The notes below the pieces were generated by a model. It worked only from the letters and a program-made list of their open reading frames with translations. It was not told the DNA's origin and did no database searches. 64,000 nt of DNA from Siphonodentalium dalli (lineage: Eukaryota > Mollusca > Scaphopoda > Gadilida > Siphonodentaliidae), in NCBI GenBank assembly GCA_032622095.1, contig CP136061.1, forward strand, positions 64,981,127 through 65,045,126, given 5' to 3'. Below, piece after piece: positions 48,283 to 60,437 of the stretch. Positions within the stretch are counted from its first letter, which is position 1. The number at the start of each line of letters is the position of its first letter. Position numbers and translations under genes: made by a program.

Positions 48283-49435
48283 CTGAAATGAAACAAAAGA
48301 GTTGGTCACTCATGTTTACATGTACATATTTACGGCTTCTATAAAAGCTAGGAAAAAAGAAATCATTCTTATAAAAATGATATCAAACACTCCAATATTA
48401 AAAGAAAATGATATTATAAAAAAACATACCAAAAAACCTGGATCATGCAACAAGAAAAACAAATGTATGTTAACCTCAGATTGTCCATGAGAAACCAGAT
48501 TTATATTAACATTTGATCCTGAGTTCTTGTGTTCTTCTTGAACACGATATGAGGTTATTGTAGACACAGTCCGTGTTCGGGTACAGTTCGCCAGTAAGAT
48601 GTCTGAATTTGGCATAAATACACAGAAATAGATGCCTTTTGCACGTTTCTATCAAATACTGATAGGAATGTGTCAGACTGTGTAGTATCGATGTCACTGT
48701 GTATTATTACTGCATTTGGCAGACTTGCTTCGGAAGGATCCCCACCTTGTTGCATTATAATAGCATGATAATCACTCGGGAGTGACGATTAAGCTGTAAA
48801 TTTCAATCAGTCATATTTGTTACGAGATCCAATATGACTTTAGTTCGAGAACAGGAGCGAGAGACGATTGATTTTATTTAGAATATACTGTGTTGTGTAA
48901 TTATTCTATATGCGTAGAGGTTGGAGTATATGGCACTGTAACATTACAGAGGTGTCATGTCTGTATATTTATAACAAACTATCTCCCAACTATGGATTTT
49001 TCCCGAGATACGGTGACTCATAATATGTTGATCCGGACTGATGATTCATCTAATCTCGAGAAAGTTATGTATAGATGCATGTATAAACGTTTGGTGAATG
49101 ACTGGCATTGAATCTGAAATTTTTAGCCTGTTGTGTTACCAATATGGCAGCACTCAGTACAGTTTACATGCAAGTTGAAAACACTTTGATTTTTCAACGA
49201 CAAATAATAGATCTTTTTCTTTTCACTTGTATTTATCACACAACACAATCTAGCAGACAATAAAATTAGATAATTATTATTATGTGGAAACTTCTACTTT
49301 AATACCAAGGAAGTTACCCACTTCAATAAATGGAACATTTAATTACTATTGTCAAAACTGCAAACCACATTTTTTCTCTATTTGTAAAAATGGTGTTGTT
49401 ATTTTGATACATTTGTGAAATCAACTACATAGGGA

Positions 49436-49618
49436 GCCTCACATATATAAGAGAATATATAAGAGAATGTACTGACTTACAAGGTCAAGGTAAATATTGT
49501 TAGGCCAATGTATTCTCTTATATATGCGAGGCTCCCTGTGGGAGACTCGCATATATAAGAGAATGCATTGGCACAGGGTTTTCGCAAAATTTCAGGAAGC
49601 TCCAGTCACAGAAGTGTT
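49436..49618. mobile_element. MITE family C, left part missing
   Basis: Half hairpin, spacer and one full hairpin, with a local duplication of 'atataagagaat'. Confidence 0.75.
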
Positions 49619-49919
49619 AAGCAGCAATGATAATTTTTCACCTTTGCAGTGGAATGAATGTCTGTTTCAAAGTCAATGTGGGGGTATAACTAAGCTAAGA
49701 GATTATATCAGAGGAAAGGACTCAAAGATATGATTTTATTGATACCTTGTGTTGTTAAAGATAACATATTTAAAGAAAAAACAAATAATGATGTGCCAAA
49801 ACAAATCAACCTTGATAACAAAGTAACACATATAAAGAAGTAGTTTTGTCAATAGCACAGTTAAATAGCTTCGTTCTTAATGCAATACACATTTTTCTTG
49901 GAATGAGTTGCTTAACCTG

Positions 49920-50140
49920 ACCCTTTCTGACTCATTGACGAGCAGTTCTCTTAGGAATAGGTTCAGATAATAAGTTGAACTTATTATTTGAACATTTCTC
50001 TCCAATGAATAGAAAACCTCTGGCACTTGAGTGATCTTTTATTTGATCTGTTGTCTGCTCATATTTCCCAATTATCCATCCAGATGAATAATAGACAATT
50101 CCAATGTATAATTTTGTAACTGAATGGGAGAATCCAATAC
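49920..50140. mobile_element. MITE family B, diverged
   Basis: gaccctttctgactcattgac ... gggagaatccaatacttata; core inverted repeat short. Confidence 0.65.
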
Positions 50141-51321
50141 TTATAGTACTCACAATCTTCCTTATATCATAACTTATGCATGCACTGCAGTACCAACCCT
50201 AGACCACGGTAAAATAAGAACGCATGATAGAGTGCTTTATGCATGGTGGTTAAACTGGTCCAGAAATAATGAATAACCAAATTACTGTTTTATCGTAGAG
50301 TTGTATAATAAAGTTACAAATGATCGGTCGAAAGCATTACATATGCAGTTCTACTACTGTTTATATCAGAAGGCAATTTCAATGAGATCAGAACTAAAAA
50401 CAAGATTTCTGCCTGGAGAATGCTCCACAAATAACTAAGTTATTGGCTGTCAAGTTCAATCATTCAAACTGATCATTGGAATTCTTGTTGAGAATCGGAT
50501 GCTGGGACTGCTCTGGTGATTTGAATAACAAGTCATCAACGCAGCTAATGCACATTATATTTCCTGTAATGCTTTCCTGACCAGTGTGCAAAATGACTTG
50601 TGAGAAATTGTCCAATAATGTCATTGTGACACTGCCATGAACAAGTTAGCCAAAGTTTAAAGCCATTTCATACGTTTATTTTAATGTTTCAAACAAAAAC
50701 TTCAGTACTCAGGCAGTATGCCTGCTTTTAACATTGTAACATTTAATATTTCTGAAAAATAAAAAATAATAAAATGGAAGCTTTAACCAAATACACGAAT
50801 AAAATTATACCATAATTTTGTGTGGATAAAAAAATCTAAGCATAGTGAGAATCGTATCAGCTTTGCCATCTGTACCTCATACAGGTACAACACATTGATG
50901 GAATACTGAAAAGCATGAAGGGTCATCTACAATGGCTCCAGTTGTTGAAATGCTGACTACATAATTGCTGATTGTATGACCATAATATTTAGCATAAAAA
51001 AAAGATAATTCTGATTGAAGGAACAGCAAAAGAATGGAATAGAAGAATATGAATTGGGAGATCTTTGATTGAAGCAAGAGACAATAAGAATTGGCAAATC
51101 GACCGTAGACTATTTTGCAAATGACATTATATCTCTGGATATATTGGACTGGGCAAATGACCATGTACATGAATTGATTTTCAATAGAATGCAATTCTCT
51201 GATTGACAGCATTCCAATCTCATCTTCACAACAATAGAACAAGATGAAGACCATTGCATTGAGGGAAGGGGGTCACATTATTTTTAGACACAACTTGTGA
51301 TTAATTGAAGCACCTTATAAA

Positions 51322-51400
51322 CCCTCTCTTTACTAAATACTCATCAACGAGTGGTTCACTTACAAAATGTTCAGATAATAAGTTCAATAAAATGACCATC
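51322..51400. mobile_element. MITE family B fragment
   Basis: accctctctttactaaatac through ataagttcaataaaatgacc only. Confidence 0.6.
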
Positions 51401-51864
51401 ATTTTCAGGTTTTTTCTTGCCATCCTATGAACCATAAAAGGGAAAGGGACCTGCTTGTGCCCCCACCCCACCCTGTTGGAGGGCAAGAACATCTAGCCAC
51501 ACAACCCTCACACAAGCACCTGAAAAAATGCTTCATAGCCTAGAGCCCTATCGTAGAATGTCAGTTGAGTTGTTAAAAGTTGACTGCTAGCCATCAATGA
51601 GCAAACAGAGAATTCCGACTTCTGTCATCTATTGTTACGATGGGACCTTTATGGGTACACAGGTACATAAAACACAGAGGATGATAGAGGAAATATTGAT
51701 GGAAGTCGCATAACCAACAATAAAGTTTATCTCAGAGGACCACGAGTGCCAATGCATAATTCAGGATACACTAAAAGCATCTGTTTTTCTGAGTGACGAT
51801 TCATGTGGGGTATTATAGGTGACATGCATTTATATCTCCGAGGAGTCGAGGACATCATTTCATT

Positions 51865-52764
51865 TAGTGTTGAAACGATTAGTGAATTTCAGAGTCGACT
51901 AGTCGAGACCCAAAAGTCGCGTTGCGTCGACTAGTCGGTACCCGATATCAAAACTTTCAAACATAACATGGTACGGAAAATTCATCGTACATGGCGTACA
52001 CTGATGACTGATGCAATGACGTCTATTGCGTAGCGCATTTCCCTGCATAGACAACAATTTATTTGGGAAATAATACTGTAAACATCTTGATATTTATCCA
52101 ACACACTGAATGTAATTATATAATTAGAAATGTGGTGGATAATGATTAGAAACTCGATCATTTATACAGGTTTTAAATTTAATATCTGCGTTCGAGATTT
52201 TGTTTAGTCACGTGATCACCAATAAACCGGTGCCGAGCGGTGTCACTATAAAATGTTAATGTTCCGACTAAATACGCCCTATAGAATAGGCAATGTTGCA
52301 GAATACGATAGCCAGTTCTTAATGTCAGTATCATTTATATACGGTAGCAACAATGACGTCGCCTTAAGCAACCTTCAATTGATCAATTGAAATATACACA
52401 GTGTCTAGATCAAAGCGGTCTCCGACAAATGATAAAGCCGCGTCAATCATTGCCATCATGTCGCAGTGATGTCTTTGACCTCAAACGACGAGTGAGACAT
52501 TGTGTTGTCAATTTCATTCTTTCGATTAATAGTCGGGTCACCGTGTGTGTCTATACTAGTAACACTGTCAATTCCGGGTGCCACCAAACGTTATACTTAC
52601 CGCAACTTACGCGCAGTTAGCACCGTTTATGTCGGAATCGATCTTGAAAACGTTATACATGGAACTAATACACTATGTTCCGACTAGTCGACGGCAAAAT
52701 TCAGAGTCGACGTTCTGACATTTCAGCGTCGTCTACGACTAGTCGATTAATCGTTTCAACCCTA
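51865..52764. mobile_element. hAT-type element (TAGKGTTGAAACG ends), 900 bp
   Basis: Exact 8-bp duplication ATTTCATT (51857-51864, 52765-52772) with ends tagtgttgaaacgattagt / attaatcgtttcaacccta. Subterminal repeats of 'gtcgactagtcg' occur near both ends, resembling transposase-binding arrays. The interior is more CpG-rich than its surroundings, and no transposase frame is recognisable. In the NAV region it is in the 11-kb intron between 59.3 and 48.3 kb. Confidence 0.9.
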
Positions 52765-54413
52765 ATTTCATTTAGGAATCGCATGGTACATGTATTGCAC
52801 CAAAAACAACAAACAAGAACGCATATTATTGAACATTTTTCAGGCCATTTCTCTGTAATTTTCAAGATCCTCATTGAATGAGTAGTCCGCACACATACTG
52901 TATTGTCAAAAAACAATGATAAAAGCACTTATAGCACTTTCCAGGGATTAAATAGTAATTTTTCAGATTTAATGATATATTCAGGGATTCAGGCTAATTT
53001 TTACAAAACATATTTCACTTTTTATTTAGTTTCTAGCATATATAATAAAATAAGATGCATGGAATGGCAAGTCTTACACGATAGATGCTATTTTGGTTGC
53101 TAATGAATTCTTTGTGCCTTCATTTCATATCATTTAATGTTTTAGAGGGACACCAAAAACTATTTTGTTAATTTTTCAATAACAAAATGATATTCATTGG
53201 CCTAGTTTATATGTTATATTTGGTTTGCAACATTTTTTTCAACAGAAAAAAGTAGAAACCAATGTTAAAGATATACTATGTACTTATTCAGGTGCATGAA
53301 ACTAGTAAGTTGGTATTCAGACAATATGCCAACTGGAGGAATATAGCATTCTAGTAACATCGCCAAAAATTTCAAAAAAATCGACCCTACCACTCCATAG
53401 AAAACATCGTCTGAACTACGTGCAATTGTAAATATTTACTTCTCGATTCGGGACGCAACTATCTGCGATAAGTTAACGAAAACAAGTTCGCCATCGAGAG
53501 TCACTGTATTTAATTAATATATAAGAATGGCAGTGTTTTTGTCAATTTGGATATAACACTTGTAAAAATTACTACTTTGAGCCAGATTATTCTCCATTTC
53601 TATTTGATCACCATACAAATTTTATTTTATATGTTGTTGTTTTTTGCCAACACAGTAACCCGGAATTATCAAACTCTGTCCAGTACATTTCCTCAATCAA
53701 AGCAGTAGGAAAAAACATTTCTTCTGTATAATTAGTCTTAGAGTGATGAATACTTCATAAGATCATGCAAAGTTGATGTCTAATGAGTATAACAACATCT
53801 ATAGCAGGTATGGAAACATACACCAGCCAATAAGATCGGACAGCGGCCACGGGACATGGGTTCTGCAGTCTCCGTATAGGAAAATTTATACCAGATATGT
53901 ACAATCCAATTATTCCGTTATAACCTCTGGGCTTAATTAGGCTTTACCATGCCACAAATGTCAATATACTGACAATAGCTAGTCCAATTTTCAGGCACCA
54001 TGCCACTCACCATCAGCATTCTAGAAGATTCGATGCCCGCCAGAGATTATTGATAGACTGGAAAGGGAACAAGCTACAAAAACAAGCTATTGTTTATGCT
54101 TTTGAGGAATGGGGGGATTATGGTCGGATGTCTGGTAGAAAATCCAATCAGACCTCGAAGTACACTATAAAGGTCTGGTGACATCATTGAGTCAGCATTC
54201 TCAGAGGAGACCTAGATATTTATTAGTAGGAGCTTACTGTTGATCATGTTTTAAGTATAACACTGCTATCATTGCCTTAAGAAAATCACAAGAGCATGAG
54301 GCAGTATGTCTGGTATATAATCTCATACAGATAAACTTCATTTATAAGCTTCAGAATGTATACATCTGTTTATCTGTGCTCAAGTTCTATCTTGGGGGAT
54401 ACACATGTACGGT

Positions 54414-54497
54414 CGTTAATAGTTGAACTTATTATCTGAACATTTCCTAAGGGCTAACTACTCATCAATGAGTCTTGAGTATAGATATGGTTAATAT
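54414..54497. mobile_element. MITE family B fragment
   Basis: One half: gttgaacttattatctgaac ... ctactcatcaatgagt. Confidence 0.6.
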
Positions 54498-54742
54498 CTA
54501 AACATTATGAACAGCTAATGAGAAATAGATCATTCCAATGTGTGCATTGATAATTGGATAGATAAATCTGTTCCGACATCATATGTGAACACATTTGACA
54601 TATTTTTCTGTCATAGAAATGAATGAATTCCGAAAAGAGCCAGCGTCCAAATTTATAATTTGTGTCACTGTAAATGTTTTAGGATAGGCGCCTGACTGTA
54701 TGCAGACTCGTGCCAGTTGCCAGGGGTGGCAGAAAAATTGAG

Positions 54743-55021
54743 AGCAGGCCTCAAAATAAGGCGCTGGACATTTTCAGAATGAGGTCCCCAGAGGGTGAAT
54801 TTAGTGATGCTACCCTGCATAGCGGGCTAGCATCACCAAATTCACCAACTGGGGACCCCATTCTGTTTAGGTATTAATCGGCTATGGAGAACTAGCTTCC
54901 GAAGGAGGTCCTTAAAGGGTGAATTTGGTGATGATAGCCCACTATGCTGGGTAGCATCACTAAATGCATCTGCTGGAGACCTCATTCTGCAATGACCGGC
55001 AACTTATTTAGCGGCCTGATT
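54743..55021. mobile_element. Family D, two hairpins in tandem
   Basis: Hairpins at 54775-54870 and 54905-54992, only about 30 bases apart, without the T-rich spacer. A 38-base G run follows at 55031. Confidence 0.72.
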
Positions 55022-55030
55022 GAGAGGCAA

Positions 55031-55068
<38 letters not shown>
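55031..55068. repeat. Poly-G tract, 38 bases
   Basis: Uninterrupted run of G next to a family D element; length may vary or be misassembled. Confidence 0.95.
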
Positions 55069-55069
<1 letters not shown>

Positions 55070-55956
55070 CCCAATGTGAATTATGCATTTGCAAAGAAGC
55101 CAGACAAGTGATTTGGGGGGATTGAAGCCCCCATCATGCCTGCAGCCTCTGACTCTAGTGATGTAGTAATGTGCTGATATAGTATATGATTCACCAAGTG
55201 GGTCCAGAGAACTTGTTTACTCATCTGTTTATCAACTGTAAATCAGAATGATTTCTTGCTGGAACTAGAATGGTGATAAATTGCTCCATGTATGAGCAAG
55301 CAAATAAGATTTGAGTGAACCAGTTCAAACATTCACTGGGTTGTTATTATCTGACAAAGAGTGTGTTCTTTAGTGTATTACAACACTGTAGGTTGCCAAG
55401 AGATGGGAGATAAAGAGGAAGGCTACACATGTGGACAGGAGAATCTCAGAACAATCATGTCAATCTGGGAGGAGGCGCACTGCTAATTGATTTCACCTTT
55501 AGGGAGTCCGAGATGAAACGGGGTAAACACTGGATGAAATGTATAGCCCTGCAGCAAATCGGCAGGAATCTCGAAACACAATTACTATCATAAGAAGGCA
55601 TCTGTGTTAACTCTGTAATGTTTAGCGCAAAGCTGTAAAAGTCAGCGGAAATCTCGTAATATAAGGCGGGGTCAACATGAACTACATAATCTGAGGAGGA
55701 GCTATAACAATAAACGTCTGATTATAAACAGGAATGATTTGTGACTGCGATAAACAAAGGTTCAGTCAAACAATGTTTAAAAAAATCATGAAACAGACAA
55801 TGGATATTCATCTCTAGAGGTTGATGATTTGGGGTTTAGCTTCATTTGATTCTCATATCAGATTAAGACTGCATAGAGGGTTAATTCCATTATGAAAATA
55901 ACTGTAATAGAAACCAAACACAAACACCCAAATCAGGTTATCACCTGTTCTTGTGG

Positions 55957-56107
55957 AAACCAAGGCTGTCAATTGCAGAATGAGTTCCAGAGGCGAATTT
56001 TGTGATGCTAGCCCACTATGCAGGATTGCATCACTAAAATCATCCTCGGGGGGGGGGGGGGGGGGGACCTCATTCTGCAAATGACAGTTGCACCAAATTC
56101 AGGCTAG
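55957..56107. mobile_element. Family D, one hairpin with a G tract in the right arm
   Basis: ttgcagaatgagttccagag ... acctcattctgcaaatgac; about 18 G replace the normal 'ctctgggg' run. Confidence 0.72.
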
Positions 56108-58623
56108 GTGAAACACCAATCCCCGTATTATCAAACCGGTTTCAGAATTGCTGGTTTATGACGTCCAGATATGCAATGCACCTTCCTGACTGAACCACCA
56201 GCGCCCCATAAAGAGGTTGAACGTTTGCATATTTGTATTTCCTGTTCCCCGAAGTTTTGGATAAAGTTTTAGCATTTATCTTCAAAAGTAACCAAGAGTG
56301 TCAATGAGCAATAACCAATACACAGATGGGAATTGGCAAAGTTACTGGAAGGGCGGCCGACATATCATTCATAAACACAGGTCTCAAGGTAAAGATACAA
56401 CATTTCAATTAAAAGACATGTTTTAACATCGCCAGGAACCTATGTCACTAATTGTAATCTCTAAACCATGGCTTCAGATGTTCAGATAGCTGCTATCTGG
56501 AACTCAACAGCAGTGGATGAGCTAGATATTTTTGCAGGAGTTATGGTATTTATGGTTCACCAACATGTATTAAATGGTTGAAGCATGTTTGAAGTTTAAA
56601 ATAACTATTTTCCTTGAGAGTTCAAGTTATAAATATGAGTTTTTAACAATTGCTCATTTTTGAATGGTGCATTATGAATTTCCACAGGTCATGTGTTCGT
56701 ATATCCCATCAGACAAATGTTTATATATATTTTAATTAAATTTAAAATCAAAACTGTTTGGGTTAGAGACTTGATTGGAAAAATAGGTTCGCGGTCCTGA
56801 ATATAAGGCTTCCCATACCCCATCCTACAACGCTTTATAGACCGTTGGAAAATTTAATTGTAAAAAAAAAATGTTTCCTCTGATAGCATAGCTGTCAAAT
56901 CAATAAGAGATGAATTCTTGGCACAGTAAAAGGCATGAAATTAATTTTAAGAATTAGAGTGTCATTACCTTGAAGGCAATTCTGTGCTTCTGTTGACTAT
57001 AATTTTATTGATGGTCAGATTTTAGGGACAGAGAGGACAGCAGTAGTGGAATACAATGGAAGCCATATTGAATGGACAGCGGGGAATCTATTTAAACCGT
57101 GTAGCTACCATCTGGCTACTCTGTCAAACAGATTCACCAAATGCCACACTATTTAGGGCTATTTTGTTATTTAAGAGGGAGCCATATGACATAAAATAAA
57201 GCTGGAGCAAATTCAGAGTTTATATGGCCCATTCCACAGTGAACCAGCAGATACAGAAATATTACATTTTATAGCACAATGTCTGGATGTCATCCTTTGT
57301 AAAAAAGTGTGTGTGATGTTTTGAGTGGAGCAACTGATGGGTTGATGGCTCATTTGTGATTGAAATGACTACAGTTCTTTCAACAAAACATTTCTTGGGT
57401 TGCTGACTTTTAAGGGTTTTTGTGCAGTTGATGGGTAGCTAAATGGTGAGAGCAGTCGTTTAATTGGCTGTTGAGTTCTGAGTTTTTGGGTTGATGCTTA
57501 TTTTAGTTGTTTTTCCAATAGAATAGATGTTGGGTAGCTTAATTTTGAGTTGATGTCTTGATGAATTTTTAGTTGTTTCTAAATTTCTTGGGTTGATAAA
57601 TTTTGGGAGGTAAAGTCGATGGGTTATTGCTCATGTATGGTGCATTCATGGATATAGAATTAATGATACATGCACAGATCAGCCGCCTGGTGGTTTACTG
57701 TTGATTAGTTGAGCTGCCTTTATATAACTCATGCTTAATAGTCACTTAATCAGCAAAACACCACATTGGAACAAAACCACCTGGGGAATCAAAAGCCGCC
57801 TGTTACTATTTACATAAAACGTCCTGTGCTAATGGTCTGTTGTTGCCTCCTACAATTAATCCCCCGCGGAATAATATGCAAAGCGCAATTCCTGACCACA
57901 AAAACTGACAATCCATTAACGACTCAATCAACAAAACAGTCAAGGTTGCCAGCTACCAAAAATAGAACTCTATTGCCATGAATTTTTACGCTTGCATATC
58001 TATGTAATGTTCATTGAGATTCAAACAGCACGGTTTATCTTCAACATGCTTAGCACAGTTTATCTTCAACATGCTTGCCCTTCAATAGTAATGTGCCCTT
58101 TGTAATGCTTCGGTAGATAGTGACCACATACATTCCTTACTAAAGGTCTACTTGATGTTTGAGTCCACGATTATTTCTATACAGAATCAGTGTTATTTAG
58201 GTCTTAGGAGATAAACGTAACCTGTTTCATTGGATATTCAGAGATTTAAGTATAAAAACATCTTCACAAACTGTTTTCATGCTCGAATCCCCAAATATCT
58301 AATGAAACAGGGTACGATTATCTCCAATGTAATTGAATCCACCAAAAAAATTTAAAGAAATTGGATTGAAATGCACTTTTTATCGTCATTACATGCCATG
58401 AAGTGAGAAATTCTTTTTTGGTTTTTAATCTCGGGGTATGTTTCATGGGTTTACCCGGAACAGCACCTGAACAACTTCTTGTCAACGGTATCTATGGTAA
58501 ATATCTGTGAGCAGTTGACTTGATTACGCGACCCCTGGCTGTGCGGAGACGTATTTTACGATTGTTGTCACGACACAGTGCTCCAATTAATATTTGTTTA
58601 CCAATCAGTCGCCGATGCTGGTC

Positions 58624-58728
58624 CGAGAGATTTCCGATGAATGGCAACAAGCCATATTTGCGACTAAATCCTGAAAAATTACCCATAATTCTGCTGTGGT
58701 TAATGAGTCGAATATTTAGGGCATTATG
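58624..58728. mobile_element. MITE family A, right arm only
   Basis: From the tip (gagagatttccgatgaatgg) to gggcattatg beside TA. Confidence 0.85.
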
Positions 58729-59027
58729 TAAGCACCTTACCATCTGAGCCACTGATGAATTGTTATTCATTATCGATTAAGTAATAACTTACCCATGAAT
58801 ATTTGAGTTTTATCAAAAACAAAAACCAATAGGACGAATGTCATTTTCGAATTCAGACTAGATAAAAGACTGTTTTCCACAGAAAGCATAAAATAAAAGA
58901 GACAGCTAACTTTGCATATATTCATGAGAAATCAAGGAAGTAGTTAATTTTCAGTATGTTCATAGATAAACAGATCGAAATTCGAACATAATTATGACTG
59001 TAAACTTATCTTCTTTCCGATTATTAA

Positions 59028-59257
59028 CCCCTTCTTTACTAAATACTGATTGACGAATAGTTATTATCTAAACAATTATTATCTAAACACTTCCCACAAA
59101 TGAATAGAAAACTTTCTGCACTTGTATTATCTGTTATTCGGTTTGCCATCTGCTCATTTTTTCCGAAACATACCTCCAAATGAATAATAGACCATTCTAA
59201 TATACACTTTTACAACTGGGTGGGGCTTGGGTGGGAGAATCTATTTAGTAAAGAAGG
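59028..59257. mobile_element. MITE family B, ending 50 bases from a NAV exon
   Basis: TTAA|ccccttctttactaaatac ... tttagtaaagaaggg. It lies in the intron just downstream of exon 59307-59539. Confidence 0.75.
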
Positions 59258-59306
59258 GATAAAGAAGCTGCACATAGAACCAGGATGTCTACTGAAAAAG
59301 ACCTAC

Positions 59307-59539
59307 CTCTCAGGTACAGGCGTCCTTGCCTCATTATCTGAATGAGAATCTCCAAGCGGATCAAAATAATCAAGGTTATTTCCAGGTGTCACACAATGAT
59401 TATTAGAATCTCCAGGTGTCTCAGAATGATTATGAATATTTCCAGCTGGTTCAGACTGAACACTGGAACCTTCAGGTGGCTTCCTGTTACTAAAATTAGT
59501 CCTCAAGAATGCTCCGTTTGTACGCATTTTGATGAAAAA
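59307..59539 (-). CDS. NAV: NAV internal exon with a 10-residue tandem repeat
   Basis: The donor is clear (ctgagag|gtaggt at 59306/59307). It leaves two bases of a codon, which the single leading base of exon 46748-48282 completes as Ser. The acceptor is uncertain. Either gtgcag at 59540 gives a phase-0 start reading FFIKMRTNG, or taacag at 59484 gives a shorter exon (59307-59483) beginning one base before KPPEG. The product is Asn/Pro/Ser/His-rich and holds about four units of a 10-residue repeat (SEPAGNIHNH, SETPGDSNNH, CVTPGNNLDY, FDPLGDSHSD), which is also visible as a 30-nt DNA repeat. It ends in SDNEARTPVPE. This matches no conserved NAV domain I know. It is assigned by phase, strand and position. 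Confidence 0.66.
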
Positions 59540-59973
59540 CTGCACTATTTTTTAATATAGGAAAGTTCCATGTTTTTTCTCGAAACAACTCAGGTGGAAG
59601 AATATCATTCCAACTTCCCTCAGTCAGAAAACTTTTATCGTGTAACCTTTTCAATCTTTATTAATAAAACTCACAAAAGAAAAACTTCACAGCTTGCAGC
59701 ATAGTAGAAAATTTTAACTCCTAACTTTCTCAATCTATCTTTCTGGATAAAAACATAGAAGAATAATATCACCTCAATTCACAATATAATTTCTGTAGGA
59801 AGCCAGCAAAAGAAATTGCATTTTTCCATCGACTCTCATGTGTGAAAAGTGCTGATCAGATTGATATAAAACAGCAGGCACGTTATAACTACAGACATAT
59901 CCTGTGGATGGATGGTATGGAAATCAATAGCTCAGAGTAGAATTTCTGCCATTGTAATCGGCAGTTAACTTAC

Positions 59974-59994
59974 ATCCTACTGACAGAGTGAGAG
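59974..59994 (-). CDS. Candidate 21-nt NAV microexon
   Basis: A strong acceptor (ctgctgtcttcttag at 59995) and a perfect donor (gtaagt from 59973) enclose 21 nt. In the frame that would join the shorter form of the next exon (59307-59483), it reads SHSVSR between split codons, phase 2-2, so it keeps the frame whether included or skipped. Another frame contains a stop. The signals are good, but so short an exon can arise by chance, and no homology supports it. Confidence 0.38.
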
Positions 59995-60190
59995 CTAAGA
60001 AGACAGCAGAGAGTGGATGGATCACACACACTCTAGCATATTGTTTAGAGTGTTTCCACTCTATTGTTTAGAGAGATTTCTCATACTGGTGTCGTTTATA
60101 TGAACAGCCTGTTGCATCATTTCATTCTTCCCTGAGTTTATTTTTTCTGTGGATTGGAACTGACAAATACCCATGTGCTGTGGTAATGTG

Positions 60191-60407
60191 GTGTAATGCC
60201 CTAAATAATTGACTCCTTAATCATAGCAGAATTAAGGGTAATTTTTCAGGATTTAGTCGAAAATATGGCTTGTTGCCATTCATTTGAAAGTTAGTTTTCA
60301 GTGAGAGCTTTCTGATGAATGGCAACAAGCCATATTTCCGACTAAATCCTGAAAAGTTACCCATAATTATGTTGTCATTAAGGAGTCAATTATTTAGGGC
60401 ATTACTG
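60191..60407. mobile_element. MITE family A, full hairpin with long flanking direct repeats
   Basis: Both arms are present. The flanks 'acccatgtgctgtggtaatg' (60170-60189) and 'acccatgtgctgttgtaatg' (60409-60428) are near-identical direct repeats, far longer than a TA duplication. Confidence 0.88.
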
Positions 60408-60437
60408 TACCCATGTGCTGTTGTAATGTGGTGAACT

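Larger units (their letters stand above)
48283..59306 (-). other. Long NAV intron (11 kb)
   Basis: Holds family B, C and D copies, one 900-bp hAT and a family A arm. Stretches 52773-54413 and 56108-58623 show no gene. 57300-57640 is G/T-rich with many 'gggttgat' words but no true period. Confidence 0.6.
37724..59994 (-). other. NAV: Neuron navigator (NAV/unc-53/sickie) homologue, gene span visible here
   Basis: NAV proteins are large cytoskeleton-associated proteins that bind microtubules and guide neurite and cell migration. They have a long Ser-rich disordered middle, a coiled coil and a C-terminal AAA ATPase domain. Six minus-strand exons link with compatible phases: 59307-59539 (ends phase 2), 46748-48282 (2 to 1), 45199-45252 (1 to 1), 41901-41953 (1 to 0), 38867-38890 (0 to 0) and 37724-37798 (0 to 0). 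Identification rests on the last three, whose joined product matches the conserved NAV segment before the coiled coil (LSLVSSSSSVYST, PDEKQAHE, IRKLRRELEYAQEK). Introns are 1.1-11 kb and packed with MITEs. The AAA domain was not found and is probably left of position 1 or in very dispersed exons. Confidence 0.88.

Noticed and set aside
50877-51254. 125-aa minus-strand ORF
   Set aside because: Hydrophobic, low-complexity-like composition with no motif; sits in a NAV intron and looks like chance.
57300-57640. Many 'gggttgat' words suggesting a tandem repeat
   Set aside because: No constant period; low-complexity G/T-rich drift.
58735-58765. tRNA A-box-like word (tggctcagatggtaaggtgc, minus strand)
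   Set aside because: A family A arm follows immediately. No clear B box or cloverleaf; at best a broken SINE.
58790-58850. Minus-strand ATG with a hydrophobic start (MTFVLLVFVFD) before a gtaag donor
   Set aside because: Would be a signal-peptide first exon, but there is no promoter evidence or partner exon; too short to support.
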